Shown one piece after another: positions 1 to 10,251 of a stretch of DNA of 64,000 nucleotides. Where the stretch lies: positions 1 to 64,000 of the forward strand of contig NZ_LKST01000003.1 of NCBI RefSeq assembly GCF_001412105.1. The letters run 5' to 3'. The number at the start of each line of letters is the position of its first letter. The first letter of the stretch is position 1. This DNA comes from Corynebacterium oculi. GTDB taxonomy: Bacteria; Actinomycetota; Actinomycetes; Mycobacteriales; Mycobacteriaceae. A model generated the notes under the pieces. The model was not told the DNA's origin and searched no databases. It worked only from the letters and a program-made list of their open reading frames with translations. The translations under genes and the position numbers were made by a program.

Positions 1-119
1 TTGGTGGTTGATGGTGGTGGGGAAACGCCCGGTCCCTTTTCGAACCCGGTGAGCTAAGCCCATTTCATGCTGATGGTACTGCATTCGTTGGGGTGTGGGA
101 GAGTAGGTTGCCGCCAACA
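1..119 (+). rRNA. rrf: 5S ribosomal RNA, 5' end at or just beyond the window edge
   Basis: The stretch carries the 5S core landmarks: ACGCCCGG, TTTTCGAACCC, GAGCTAAGCCCA, TGATGGTACTGC and GGGAGAGTAGG. The TTGGTGG near the left edge pairs with GCCGCCAA near the right end to close helix I. One to a few 5' bases may lie outside the window. It is followed by a strong terminator and so is probably the last gene of an rrn operon entering from the left. Confidence 0.93.
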
Positions 120-142
120 CTAAAAATTAATAAAAGCAAAGT

Positions 143-192
143 AAGGCGTGGGTGGAAAGAAACAGTTCTTTCCACCCACGCCTTCTTGTTGT
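143..192 (+). terminator. rrn operon terminator
   Basis: A perfect 19-bp stem (143-161 with 166-184) closes a 4-nt ACAG loop and is followed by the T-rich tail CTTGTTGTT. It sits about 25 nt after the 5S gene. Confidence 0.93.
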
Positions 193-204
193 TACTCTGA
201 AATG

Positions 205-1332
205 ATGATTTCTAATCGCGTGGCCTCGATGAGTCAGACGATCTTCGCGGAATTATCCGCTCGTGCGCGGCAAACAGGAGCTGTTAATCTCGCCCAGGGC
301 TTCCCAGACGAAGACGGCCCTGTGGGCATGCTCAGGATCGCGCAAGAGGAGATAGCCCGAGGGCATAATCAATACGCTCCGTTAACCGGGATCCCGGAAT
401 TGCGCCAAGCCATCAGCGAGGAGCGTCGTGCACGTTTGGGACAGCGGTGGAATCCTGATTCCCAGGTTTGCGTGACGTCGGGCGCCACGGAGGGAATCAT
501 GGCGGCGGTCTTGGCCACGGTGAATCCGGGGGATGAGGTGATCGTTCTCGATCCCTTTTATGATGCCTACGCGGCGGCTATCTCTTTCGCGGGTGGGCTG
601 CGCCGCAGCGTCCCGTTGAGGCTAACGCAGGAGGGGACGTGGGGGATAGACGTGGCGGCGATCGAGGCCGCCGTGGGCCCGCGCACAAGGGCGATCATCG
701 TGAATAATCCGCATAACCCCACGGGCGCGATTTTCTCGGAGGAGCAGCTCAGAGCCTTAGCCGCGCTAGTCAAGGAGCATAACCTCACGGTGATCTCCGA
801 TGAAGTCTATGAACGTCTGCTTGCGCCAGGGGAGGGGTTCCTTCCCACCGCGAGCGTCCCGGGACTGGAGGATCGCACGATCACGGTGTCCTCGGCGGCT
901 AAGACCTTCAACGTCACCGGGTGGAAAACGGGGTGGGTGTTGGGGCCGTCGGACCTGGTGGGGGCGGTGACCAAGGCTAAGCAGTATCTCACCTTTGTGA
1001 GCACCACCCCGTTTCAGGCGGCGGTGGCCCATGTGTTACGGGAGGAGAACACATGGGTCACGCAGTGGCAGGGAAAGCTCACCCGCCGCAGGGCATTACT
1101 GGCGGATGCGCTGGAAAGAAACGGCTGGCGGGTGCACCCCACGCGCGGATCGTACTTCCTGGTGGCGCATGAGCCCCATGAGGGGGCGCTGCCGGAGGGG
1201 GTGGTGGCGCTCCCGGTGGGTGCGCTGAGCGACGTCCCCGAGAACTGGGAGGGCTATTACCGCTTTTGCTTTTGCAAGAGCGAGGAGGCGATGGCGGAGG
1301 CCACTCGCCGGATAGAAGAACAAAGCGCCTAG
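205..1332 (+). CDS. dapC: PLP-dependent aminotransferase, DapC-like (N-succinyldiaminopimelate aminotransferase)
   Basis: A class I/II fold-type I aminotransferase of 375 residues. Visible motifs are the substrate-loop NLAQGFPDEDGP, NNPHNPTGA, the DEVYE aspartate that contacts the PLP nitrogen, and SSAAKTFNVTGWK with the Schiff-base lysine at residue 233. The ATG at 205 gives an N terminus (MISNRVASMSQTIF) that lines up with the mycobacterial Rv0858c family; upstream start codons fall inside the rrn terminator and are rejected. No clear ribosome-binding site precedes it, so a leaderless message is possible. The family is assigned to meso-diaminopimelate/lysine synthesis, but close relatives act on kynurenine or methionine, so the exact substrate is inferred. 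Its stop overlaps the stop of the convergent next gene within CTAG. Confidence 0.8.
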   Translation: MISNRVASMSQTIFAELSARARQTGAVNLAQGFPDEDGPVGMLRIAQEEIARGHNQYAPLTGIPELRQAISEERRARLGQRWNPDSQVCVTSGATEGIMAAVLATVNPGDEVIVLDPFYDAYAAAISFAGGLRRSVPLRLTQEGTWGIDVAAIEAAVGPRTRAIIVNNPHNPTGAIFSEEQLRALAALVKEHNLTVISDEVYERLLAPGEGFLPTASVPGLEDRTITVSSAAKTFNVTGWKTGWVLGPSDLVGAVTKAKQYLTFVSTTPFQAAVAHVLREENTWVTQWQGKLTRRRALLADALERNGWRVHPTRGSYFLVAHEPHEGALPEGVVALPVGALSDVPENWEGYYRFCFCKSEEAMAEATRRIEEQSA

Positions 1333-1964
1333 AGCACCAGGAGGTTCAGCCGGGTGGCCTTGACCTTGTCCAGGTTCTTGAGGTTCTTTTCCAGGATGTC
1401 CCACTGCTGGTGCGGTATGGCCTTGCGGGCGGCGGTGACGACGTCGGGGTCGGGGGTACCCCAGGCGATGGGCATGGGGGTGACCTCGTCCCAGAAGCCC
1501 TCGTTGCGGGTGGTGCGCCGTCCGGCCACGGCCACGGCGGGCACGCGGGTTCCCTGTTTGCGCTCGTGGCCTTTGATGGAGGTCACGGTGCGCAGGGCGA
1601 GGCCCCAGCGCGGGGGCTTGTGCGGATCGAGGCTGGTGTTCACCAGGGCCATGAGCACGATGTCGCGGGCATTGACCTCCGCGATGATCGCCGGAGTCAG
1701 GGGATAGGCGTCGTAGAGTTGCTGCGCGCCGCCCACCTTGGCGGGGGCGATGATGCCGATGATGACGAAGACGATGGCGAGCACCGCAAAGATTCCGGCC
1801 ACGATGATCCCGCCCACGCCACCCACAAAGTTGGCAATACCCAGGCCCGCGGCGAGCAGCACGGCACCCAGGAGGAAGGCGCTGAGGCGCAGGCGGCGGG
1901 TATCACGCAGCAGCTCGTTGTTTTTCTTGGCCCAGGCCTCATCCACGGTGAAGGAAAATGGCAC
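1329..1964 (-). CDS. DUF3239-family membrane protein
   Basis: A protein of 211 residues. The first 30 are charged, followed by two closely spaced hydrophobic segments (about residues 28-75), then a soluble C-terminal domain of about 135 residues rich in aromatic and basic positions. This matches my recollection of DUF3239 proteins of corynebacteria. The start is GTG with a good AGAGGAGA ribosome-binding site 8 nt upstream. It lies just downstream of the XPB helicase gene on the same strand (12 nt apart) and may be co-transcribed. Function is unknown. Confidence 0.7.
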   Translation of the reverse strand: MPFSFTVDEAWAKKNNELLRDTRRLRLSAFLLGAVLLAAGLGIANFVGGVGGIIVAGIFAVLAIVFVIIGIIAPAKVGGAQQLYDAYPLTPAIIAEVNARDIVLMALVNTSLDPHKPPRWGLALRTVTSIKGHERKQGTRVPAVAVAGRRTTRNEGFWDEVTPMPIAWGTPDPDVVTAARKAIPHQQWDILEKNLKNLDKVKATRLNLLVL

Positions 1965-1976
1965 GGTGTCTCCTCT

Positions 1977-3608
1977 TTAGGTCACGTCGGCGGCGTCGAT
2001 GATGTGATAAGCGTAGCCCTGCTCGGCGAGGAAGCGCTGGCGGTGCACGGCGTACTGGGCGTCTAGGCTATCGCGGGTCACCACGGTATAAAAGTGCGCC
2101 TCCCCGCCCTCTGCCTTGGGGCGCAGCAGCCTGCCCAGGCGCTGGGCCTCCTCCTGACGGGAACCAAAGGTGCCGGATACCTGAATGGCCACGCTGGCCT
2201 CGGGGAGGTCGATGGAAAAGTTCGCCACCTTGGACACCACTAGGCGGCTGATCTCCCCGGTGCGGAACTGCTCGAAGTACCTTTCCCTCCTGGCGGTGCT
2301 GGTGGAGCCGTCGATAAGCGGGATCTGATGCCGCGCGGTGATCTGCTGAATCTGCTCGATGTAGGCGCCGATGATGAGGGTGGGCTGTCCCGCGTGCCTG
2401 CGCAGCAGGGCCGCCACAACCTCGTCCTTGGCGTCGGAGCAGGCGGCGATCCGGTAATGCTCGCGGGCCGGGGCGGTGGCGTAGAGCATGCGTTCCTCCG
2501 GGCTCATCGTGGTGCGCACCTCGGTGCAGCGGGCGGTGGCGATGAAGCCGGAATTTTCCAGATCCTTCCAGGGGGCCTCGTAACGCTGCGGGCCGATGAG
2601 GGAAAAGACGTCCCCCTCCCGGCCGTCCTCGCGCACCAGGGTGGCGGTGAGGCCGAGCCGACGCCGCGACTGCAAGTCCGAGGTCATGCGGAACACGGGG
2701 GCGGGGAGAAGATGCACCTCGTCGTAAATGATAAGCCCCCAGTCGCGAGAGTCGAAGAGCTCCAGGGCCCGGTACTCTCCCTTGTACTTGCGGGTGACCA
2801 CCTGATAGGTGGCGATGGTGATGGGGCGGATCTCCTTTTTCTCCCCGGAGTATTCCCCGATCTCCTCCGCCGTGAGGGTGGTACGGCGCAGCAGCTCGTC
2901 GCGCCACTGCCGCCCGGCCACCGTGTTGGTGACAAGAATAAGGGTGGTGGCCTGCGCCTTGGCCATCGTGGCGGCCCCCACGATGGTCTTGCCGGAGCCG
3001 CAGGGCAGCACCACCACGCCGGAGCCACCTGCCCAGAAGGCCTCCGTGGCGTGGCGCTGATAGTCCCGCAGCCGCCAATCCGTAGTCAGAGCGAGCGGGT
3101 GGGACTCCCCGTCCACGTAGCCCGCGCGATCCTCCGCGGGCCAGCCGACCTTGAGCAACTCCTGCTTGAGGCGGCCGCGCTCGGAGGGGTGCACGATGAT
3201 GCTGCCTTCGTCCAGGCGGGTGCCCAGCATGGGCGCGATCTTCTTATGCCGCAGCAGCTCCTCCAGGATCGCGGGATCCTCCGCCTCCAGCACGAGGCCG
3301 TGGGCGGGGTCCTTGTACAGGCGAGTGCGCCCGTAGCGGGACATGGTCTCCGCGACGTCGATGAGCAGCGCCTGGGGCACGGGGAAACGGGCGTAGCGCT
3401 CCAGGACGTCGATGGCCTGCTCGGCGTCGTGGCCCGCAGCCCGCGCGTTCCACAGGGCCAGCGGGGTGATCCGGTAGGTGTGCACGTGCTCCGGGGCGCG
3501 CTCCAACTCCGCAAAGGGCGCCAGGGCGGCGCGGGCCGCATCGGCCTGCGGGTGCGCGGTTTCCAGGAGCACGGTCTTATCCGATTGCACGATGAGGGGG
3601 CCGGGCAC
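1977..3608 (-). CDS. XPB/RAD25-type DNA repair helicase
   Basis: Superfamily 2 helicase of 543 residues, orthologous in layout to mycobacterial Rv0861c. The N-terminal domain (about 1-170) has the damage-recognition-like fold of bacterial XPB. The first RecA domain carries Walker A PCGSGKT, motif II DEVH, and motif III TATLVREDG with an adjacent RED-type element. The second RecA domain carries VVSKVANFSIDLPEA and the arginine-finger region RQEEAQRLGRLLRPK. It is a 3'-5' translocase expected to act in nucleotide excision repair or transcription-coupled repair. GTG start. The gene lies 33 nt downstream of the next entry, a helicase-associated partner, which is the arrangement also found in mycobacteria. 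Confidence 0.9.
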   Translation of the reverse strand: MPGPLIVQSDKTVLLETAHPQADAARAALAPFAELERAPEHVHTYRITPLALWNARAAGHDAEQAIDVLERYARFPVPQALLIDVAETMSRYGRTRLYKDPAHGLVLEAEDPAILEELLRHKKIAPMLGTRLDEGSIIVHPSERGRLKQELLKVGWPAEDRAGYVDGESHPLALTTDWRLRDYQRHATEAFWAGGSGVVVLPCGSGKTIVGAATMAKAQATTLILVTNTVAGRQWRDELLRRTTLTAEEIGEYSGEKKEIRPITIATYQVVTRKYKGEYRALELFDSRDWGLIIYDEVHLLPAPVFRMTSDLQSRRRLGLTATLVREDGREGDVFSLIGPQRYEAPWKDLENSGFIATARCTEVRTTMSPEERMLYATAPAREHYRIAACSDAKDEVVAALLRRHAGQPTLIIGAYIEQIQQITARHQIPLIDGSTSTARRERYFEQFRTGEISRLVVSKVANFSIDLPEASVAIQVSGTFGSRQEEAQRLGRLLRPKAEGGEAHFYTVVTRDSLDAQYAVHRQRFLAEQGYAYHIIDAADVT

Positions 3609-3641
3609 GCGATTCCTTATCTAATCAGGGGCATGACCTTT

Positions 3642-5759
3642 TCATGGTACTAGCCGCACCGAGGTCACGCGGTGCAGGCCAATGCGGTGCGCCGTGCCCG
3701 TGGCCGGATCCATCGCGTCCATGTGCCCGGCGGTGATCCGCAGGGGCCGCAGCGTGCGCCGCACCGCGCCGCCGCTTGCGTCCACATAGCCCACCACCAC
3801 GGTGCGCGCGCCGCGCGCCGCCGCCCCCAGCACGGCCACGTGATCCTCCTCCTCGCTGGCCTCCGGTGCCTCCCCGGAGGCCAGCAGCTTATCGACGACC
3901 CCCGCGATGCGCTCCTCGGTGAGCCTCGGCGTGCCCCTGCCGCGCGCCCGCCGCCGCGACCCCGAGGCGGTGATCCTCGAGGGAGTGGGGCGCAGGTCAA
4001 TGCTGATCCCAGCAGCATCCTCGGCCGCCGGGCGCAGCCCCGCCGCCTGCAACTCCGCGATCACCTGCCCCAGGGGAGCCTCGGAGATCGCCACCGTGGG
4101 CGCCAGGGCGCGCAAGGAGGAACTGGCGTGGATCGCGGCGCTGAGCATGGTGGGATCCTCGCAGCGCAGATAACACAGGGCGGCGCCGCCGCGCAGCGCG
4201 CCGTGGCGGGAACCCATCTCCTCGATCAGATAGGCGAGGGCCTGCGGCAGCGATCCCAGGGAATGCGCGGAAAGAAAGGAGAGGAGATCGCGGCTGCTGC
4301 GCCCGGCATCGAAGGCCCGGCGCACGGAGTCCTCGCTGAAGCGGTACACCGAGGCCAAGCCCGGCGACTCCAGATCCGCCATGAGGCTCAGCCCCGCCTC
4401 CACTCGGTATTCCAGCGGGCCGGGAGCCAGGGCCGTCATGTCCGCCTGGAGGATCACCTGATCCACGGTGGCGGGGACGAGGCTGGCCGCGTTCGCGCCG
4501 GGGCGGACCAGAGCGGTGGCCGCCCCGTGGGCCACAGCCCCCATCCATTCGGCCTCCTCGCGCAGCTGCGTCAGCGTCTCCGGGGAGAGGCCGCTGGCGA
4601 TCACCGGCGCGTGAAAGAGCGCGGCGCTGGCGGCCTCCGGTGTACTGAGGTGGGCGGGTGCCGCGAGGTAGGGGGCGAGCACGATTCCGCGCAGGGTGGG
4701 CAGGCGGGGGTCCTCCTCATCGAGGATCTTCTCCCCGGCCCAGTACGCCCAGCGCGAGGCCCGCCACCCGGCCACCAGAGCCTCCAGACGTTGGGCGGGT
4801 TCGGCCGCAAGCCACGCATCTGCCTGCGGGGTAGGGGCCGCATACTGGTGATCCCCCTCCGGGAGGGGATCGGGCTCTCCGGTATCCACCAGGCCCGCGG
4901 CCTGCGCCAAGCAGAGGAGCCGCTTGGTAAGCGGCACCTCGATGCGGAGATCGCGGGCCAGGCGGCGGGTCTCGCGGACCCCGATTCCGCCGCCGCGCAG
5001 CAGCACCAGGGGGCGATCACCCAGGGCCTTGATGATCTGGGCGATCAGGCGCACGGCGTCGAGCCCGGCGGCCACGCCGGCTTCGTCGATAGCCCGGGTA
5101 TCCGCGATCGGCCGCCCCGCGGGCGGGGCAAGCGGAACGTGCGCGGGGCTGGCCCCGCTCAGCACCCTGCGCACCGCCAGCGGCAGGCGCACCGTGTGCT
5201 CGTCCACCCGGACGACCAACCCGGAGGCCACCAGATCGTCGTCTCGGGTTAGCCCCATGCCCGCCGAGGCGGCCAGGGTATCGAGCATGGCGCGGCGGGT
5301 GGGATCGAGGCCCTCAATGCGGCGAGCGATCTCCGCCTCGGTCAAGGCGGTGTCCCCCAGCAGCCGCCAATCCGGGGGAAGGCTGCCCACAACCTCCTTG
5401 AGGAGCATGACCCGCTCGTCCCCGTAGAGCAGGCCGGCCTCCTCTAACCGATCCAGTGCCTTCGACGCCACGGTGGTGCTCGTGGTGCCGGGCAGGTACG
5501 CGGCCAGGCGATCGACGATCCGGGCGCGCTCCACCGGCTGAAACTCCGCCCCCGCCTCGGTAGCGGCCTCCGCGGCGGAGAGTTCCACCGCGGTGAGGCG
5601 GCGCAGCGCGCGGGCCACCGAGGAACGAATCCGTAGCCGGGTGGCCAGCGAGGCCACTGAGGGGGGAACGGGCAGCGCGGTATCCGGGCGCAGCCTCAAC
5701 AGGGAGGCGAGCTGCTGCGGGCTGCGCCCCTGGAGCCAGGTCTGATAGGAAAGCGGCAT
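3642..5759 (-). CDS. Helicase-associated winged-helix protein, partner of XPB (Rv0862c-like)
   Basis: A protein of 705 residues with no Walker motifs. It looks like a run of winged-helix-type units and an Ssl2/XPB C-terminal-like region, as in the actinobacterial helicase C-terminal-domain-3 family. The N terminus (SYQTWLQGRSPQQLASLLRLRPD) is characteristic of the family. A low-complexity basic stretch RITASGSRRRARGRG lies about residues 600-615. It sits immediately upstream of the XPB helicase on the same strand, so a shared repair role is inferred from context. Biochemical function is not known to me. Confidence 0.75.
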   Translation of the reverse strand: MPLSYQTWLQGRSPQQLASLLRLRPDTALPVPPSVASLATRLRIRSSVARALRRLTAVELSAAEAATEAGAEFQPVERARIVDRLAAYLPGTTSTTVASKALDRLEEAGLLYGDERVMLLKEVVGSLPPDWRLLGDTALTEAEIARRIEGLDPTRRAMLDTLAASAGMGLTRDDDLVASGLVVRVDEHTVRLPLAVRRVLSGASPAHVPLAPPAGRPIADTRAIDEAGVAAGLDAVRLIAQIIKALGDRPLVLLRGGGIGVRETRRLARDLRIEVPLTKRLLCLAQAAGLVDTGEPDPLPEGDHQYAAPTPQADAWLAAEPAQRLEALVAGWRASRWAYWAGEKILDEEDPRLPTLRGIVLAPYLAAPAHLSTPEAASAALFHAPVIASGLSPETLTQLREEAEWMGAVAHGAATALVRPGANAASLVPATVDQVILQADMTALAPGPLEYRVEAGLSLMADLESPGLASVYRFSEDSVRRAFDAGRSSRDLLSFLSAHSLGSLPQALAYLIEEMGSRHGALRGGAALCYLRCEDPTMLSAAIHASSSLRALAPTVAISEAPLGQVIAELQAAGLRPAAEDAAGISIDLRPTPSRITASGSRRRARGRGTPRLTEERIAGVVDKLLASGEAPEASEEEDHVAVLGAAARGARTVVVGYVDASGGAVRRTLRPLRITAGHMDAMDPATGTAHRIGLHRVTSVRLVP

Positions 5760-5820
5760 GGGTGTAAGAGGAGGGGGAGAACGAGTTACCTTTTGCGGGG
5801 AACTTTGACAGAATAGGCGT

Positions 5821-6012
5821 ATGTCTAAGGTTGAGAAAAAAGGGTACGTCGATCCGGGTTGGCCGCAGCACTTCGAGGGCGAAGGCCATGTGGTAACGGA
5901 GCTTATTGGCCGCTACGCCGGGGCGTCGAGCCCCTTCGGCGACGAGCTTTCACTTCCGATCCCGCAGGGGGAGCTGGGGTACGTCCACCCCTACACCCGC
6001 ATCAACAAGTAA
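5821..6012 (+). CDS. Small conserved actinobacterial protein
   Basis: A soluble 63-residue acidic/aromatic protein (MSKVEKKGYVDPGWPQHFEG...). It is transcribed divergently from the XPB partner with only 61 nt between starts. Little space remains for a leader between the AT-rich promoter area (TTTGACAGAATAGG) and the ATG, so a leaderless message is likely. Similar small genes occur at the same place beside XPB in mycobacteria (Rv0863 region, from memory). No domain is recognised. Confidence 0.6.
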   Translation: MSKVEKKGYVDPGWPQHFEGEGHVVTELIGRYAGASSPFGDELSLPIPQGELGYVHPYTRINK

Positions 6013-6021
6013 GAAATACCA

Positions 6022-6060
6022 AAGGTGGGGCCGCTGTTATCGCAACAGCGGCCCCACCTT
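6022..6060. terminator. Bidirectional terminator between convergent genes
   Basis: A perfect 17-bp GC-rich stem (6022-6038 with 6044-6060) has the 5-nt loop ATCGC. The stem begins AA and ends TT, giving short U-tracts in both directions. It lies between the small + strand gene and the 3' end of rpf1. Confidence 0.88.
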
Positions 6061-6068
6061 CATGCGGC

Positions 6069-7152
<1,084 letters not shown>

Positions 7153-7533
7153 ATGCCGGTAGGAAAAGTGAAGTGGTATGACGCCGAGCGAGGGTTTGGC
7201 TTTGTGTCCAACCCCGGCGACGAGGACGTCTACGTGGGCAAGCAGGTGTTACCGGAGGGGGTCACGGAACTATACCCCGGCCAGCGCATCGAGTTTGACT
7301 TCGCCTCCGGGCGCAAAGGCCCCCAGGCGCTGCGCATCAAGGTTCTGGATAAGCCCCGCAAGCCACACCACCGCTACAGCCCCGATCAGCTCAACAGCAT
7401 GATCGCGGACGTGGTCTCCCTGCTGGAGGCCCGCGTGCAGCCGGATCTGCGCGCCGGGCGCTTCCCCGATCGCAAAACCGGCCACCAGGTCGCGGAGATC
7501 CTCCGCGCCGTGGCCAAGGAACTCGACGCCTAG
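7153..7533 (+). CDS. cspB: Cold-shock domain protein with C-terminal extension
   Basis: A protein of 126 residues. The first 65 form an OB-fold cold-shock domain (MPVGKVKWYDAERGFGFV) with RNP1-like GFGFV and an RNP2-like DVYVG in place of the common VFVH. About 60 residues follow, with helical sequence (SPDQLNSMIADVVSLLEARV), typical of the longer actinobacterial CspB (mycobacterial Rv0871 type). It binds single-stranded nucleic acid, presumably as an RNA chaperone. The last 4 nt overlap the stop of the convergent DUF2771 gene. Confidence 0.88.
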   Translation: MPVGKVKWYDAERGFGFVSNPGDEDVYVGKQVLPEGVTELYPGQRIEFDFASGRKGPQALRIKVLDKPRKPHHRYSPDQLNSMIADVVSLLEARVQPDLRAGRFPDRKTGHQVAEILRAVAKELDA

Positions 7534-8069
7534 GAGCGGGGAACCTCCGCGTTGCCCACGGACCACACCGTAGAAAACGGGGTGGGCTCCCCCTGATCGT
7601 CCTGCCCAATGAGCGCGGAGTTCACCTCCACCACCATGAGGCGCGGGCGCGGCGAGCCCTCCTCGGCGGGCTCCACCGAGCCGGGCACGCTCACCGAGCG
7701 CTGCTGGTGGCCCTCGTAGACCTTCTCATCGTTATAGGCGGGGTCATCATAAATGGTGAGCAGGCTCCAATGGTGGTCATACACCGGCTCCGGGAGATCC
7801 AGCACCAGCGCGTCCTCTTCCCCCACCCCGATCGTGGGCACCTCGCCGCCCTCGCAGGTGGCCCCCACCTCGCACACCATGTAGGGGGAGAGCTCCATGC
7901 TCTGCTCGCCCACGGTGGCGGTGAGGCGAATATCCTGTGGCTCGGGATCGGGCCGGTTATTCCACCAGGTTTGGAACAAGTACAGCGCCACGATCACGAT
8001 CACCACGGTGATGATCAGCGCGAGAATCTGCACCAGGGAGCGGTGCTTGCCTTTCTTCCTTGCGGCCAT
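7530..8069 (-). CDS. DUF2771-family membrane-anchored protein
   Basis: A protein of 179 residues: a basic N terminus (MAARKKGKHRS), one hydrophobic segment (about residues 12-33, LVQILALIITVVIVIVALYL), then an extracytoplasmic domain of about 145 residues with two cysteines in MVCEVGATC. There is no lipobox. The layout fits DUF2771 of corynebacteria and mycobacteria. Function is unknown. It is divergent from the DUF3027 gene with 44 nt between starts. Confidence 0.65.
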   Translation of the reverse strand: MAARKKGKHRSLVQILALIITVVIVIVALYLFQTWWNNRPDPEPQDIRLTATVGEQSMELSPYMVCEVGATCEGGEVPTIGVGEEDALVLDLPEPVYDHHWSLLTIYDDPAYNDEKVYEGHQQRSVSVPGSVEPAEEGSPRPRLMVVEVNSALIGQDDQGEPTPFSTVWSVGNAEVPRS

Positions 8070-8113
8070 GAAAATCCAGTCTAATTAGTTCGGCGGGGTA
8101 TCGGTGGGCGATA

Positions 8114-8812
8114 ATGGGCTTCGTGCCCACCCAACGATACGGAAAGAAAGATCGCACAAAGAACCCGCTGTTCTCGCGCCGCGCCACCGACGTGGCCGCC
8201 GAGGCCCTGGTGGACCTGGGGGAGGAGGCCGGCGACCACGTGGGGGTGCAGCCGGTGGATCGCAACGCGGCCATTCACCGATTTGCCGCCGATATTCCCG
8301 GCTACGCCGGGTGGGAGTGGCAGGTGGTGGTGGCCTGCGCGCCGGGCAGCCGCAAGGTCACGGTCAACGAGGTATCCCTGGTACCCGCCCCGCACGGGGA
8401 GGCGCTGCGGGCACCGCAATGGGTGCCCTGGGCGGAGCGCGTCCAGCCGGGGGACCTCCACCCCGGCGATCTCATGCCCCCGGAGCCCGGTGATAAGCGC
8501 CTCAACTCCACCCCGCAGGGCCACGAACTCAGCGAGGCCGGATTAACGGAGGCGGTGCAGCGCTGGCGCACCGGGGACTTTGGCCCTACGAGTGAGTTCG
8601 CGGAAAAAGCGGCCCTGCACTGCGGGAACTGCGCCTTTTATCTGGGCATCGGGGAGCAATGGGGCAAGAACTTTGGGGTGTGCGCCAACGAGTACTCTGC
8701 CGATGGCCACCTGGTGCATGCCTCCTATGGGTGCGGGGCGCACTCGGAGACCCCACGGGAAAGCTCCCACCCCACGGCGCGCGCCTTCGACGACGAGCGC
8801 CCGATCTTCTAA
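8114..8812 (+). CDS. DUF3027-family protein
   Basis: A soluble protein of 232 residues. The N-terminal two thirds contain WEWQVVVACAPG, VTVNEVSLVP and WVPWAERVQPGDL, a signature I associate with DUF3027. The C-terminal part holds a cysteine-containing block (HCGNCAFYLGIGEQWGKNFGVCAN ending in YGCGAHS) with a CxxC and two more cysteines, a likely metal site. Function is unknown. It sits 26 nt upstream of the purine permease and may share its transcript. Confidence 0.7.
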   Translation: MGFVPTQRYGKKDRTKNPLFSRRATDVAAEALVDLGEEAGDHVGVQPVDRNAAIHRFAADIPGYAGWEWQVVVACAPGSRKVTVNEVSLVPAPHGEALRAPQWVPWAERVQPGDLHPGDLMPPEPGDKRLNSTPQGHELSEAGLTEAVQRWRTGDFGPTSEFAEKAALHCGNCAFYLGIGEQWGKNFGVCANEYSADGHLVHASYGCGAHSETPRESSHPTARAFDDERPIF

Positions 8813-8838
8813 ACCACCACCGCACGAGAAAGCACGCT

Positions 8839-10248
8839 ATGGCCACCACTTTGGATCGTTACTTCCACATCACCGAGCGCGGCTCCACCCTGGGCACCGA
8901 GGTTCGGGCGGGCGTGGTTACCTTCTTCGCCATGGCCTACATCGTGGTGCTCAACCCACTGATCCTGGGCACCACCGCCGATAGCAACGGCGATACCCTG
9001 GGGATCCCCCGGGTGGCCGCCGCCACCGCCCTGGCCGCGGGCGTGATGACCATCGCCTTTGGTCTGATCGCCCGGTATCCCTTCGGCATCGCCGCCGGGT
9101 TGGGCATCAACACGCTGGTGGCTGTGACCCTGGTGGCGGGGGAGGGGCTGACCTGGCCGGAGGCGATGGGCCTGGTGGTGCTCGATGGCATCGTCATCGT
9201 GATCCTGGCGGTCAGCGGATTCCGCGAGGCCGTGTTCAATGCGATCCCGGCCCCCATGAAGGCCGCCATCGGCGTGGGGATCGGGGCTTTCATCGCCTTG
9301 GTGGGACTGGTGGACGCGGGCTTTGTCACCCGCGTGCCGGACGCCGCGGGCACCACCGTGCCGGTGGGCCTGGGCGTGGGCGGCTCGATCTCCACCTGGC
9401 CCACGTTCGTCTTTGTCCTGGGCGTGCTGCTGTGCGGGGCGCTGGTGGTGCGCCGCGTGCGCGGCGGGCTTTTCATCGGCATCGTGCTCACCGCCGCGAT
9501 AGCAATGGTGGCCGAGGCTCTGCTCAAGCCCACCGAGGATTGGTCCCTCGCGGTGCCTACCCTCCCGGAGACCCTGGGCGGGCTGCCGGATCTGTCCATC
9601 GTGGGGCAGGTGGATCTCTTCGGGGCCTTCGCCCGGATCGGGGCGCTGTCCGCCTCGCTGCTGATCTTCACGCTGGTGTTGGCGAACTTCTTTGACGCGA
9701 TGGGTACCATGACCGCGCTGGGCAAGCAGGCGGGGCTCGTCGATAAGCAAGGGAACCTGCCCCACCTCAAGCGCGCCCTGGTGGTAGAAGGCGCGGGAGC
9801 GGTGGTCGGCGGCGTGGCCTCCACCTCCTCCAATACCGTTTTCGCGGACTCCGCCGCCGGCGTGGGCGACGGCGCGCGCACCGGGCTGGCCAACGTGGTC
9901 ACGGGCCTGCTCTTCCTGGCCGCGATGTTCCTGACCCCGCTGTACTCCGTGGTGCCGATCGAGGCCGCCGCCCCCGTGCTCGTGGTGGTGGGCGCGATGA
10001 TGATGGCGCAGGTGCGCGATATCGAATGGGGGAGCTTCGAGGTGGCCCTCCCGGCCTTCCTCACCATCGTGGTCATGCCCTTTACCTATTCCATTGCCAA
10101 CGGCATCGGCGTGGGCTTCATCACCTTCACGGCGATGTCCGTGGCCGCCGGGAAAGCCCGCCGGGTGCACTGGATCATGTGGCTGGTTTCCGCGTTGTTT
10201 GTGGTGTACTTTGCCGTCGATCCGGTCATGACGCTGATTCAGGGATAA
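8839..10248 (+). CDS. NCS2-family purine (guanine/hypoxanthine/adenine) permease
   Basis: A polytopic membrane protein of 469 residues with about 12-14 hydrophobic segments. The N terminus (LDRYFHITERGSTLGTEVRAG) and TFFAMAYIVVLNPLIL are hallmarks of the AzgA/PbuG-like branch of NCS2. Other family motifs are GLGINTLVA, the ANFFDAMGTMTALG loop and SSNTVFADSAAGVG. It should import purine bases by proton symport; which base cannot be read from sequence. The ATG at 8839 is chosen because it starts exactly at the family N terminus; the reading frame extends 60 codons further upstream inside the preceding gene. Confidence 0.88.
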   Translation: MATTLDRYFHITERGSTLGTEVRAGVVTFFAMAYIVVLNPLILGTTADSNGDTLGIPRVAAATALAAGVMTIAFGLIARYPFGIAAGLGINTLVAVTLVAGEGLTWPEAMGLVVLDGIVIVILAVSGFREAVFNAIPAPMKAAIGVGIGAFIALVGLVDAGFVTRVPDAAGTTVPVGLGVGGSISTWPTFVFVLGVLLCGALVVRRVRGGLFIGIVLTAAIAMVAEALLKPTEDWSLAVPTLPETLGGLPDLSIVGQVDLFGAFARIGALSASLLIFTLVLANFFDAMGTMTALGKQAGLVDKQGNLPHLKRALVVEGAGAVVGGVASTSSNTVFADSAAGVGDGARTGLANVVTGLLFLAAMFLTPLYSVVPIEAAAPVLVVVGAMMMAQVRDIEWGSFEVALPAFLTIVVMPFTYSIANGIGVGFITFTAMSVAAGKARRVHWIMWLVSALFVVYFAVDPVMTLIQG

Positions 10249-10251
10249 ACC

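Noticed and set aside
1266..2066. 266-codon open frame on the + strand
   Set aside because: Antisense to DUF3239 and the XPB helicase, with composition typical of a high-GC shadow frame.
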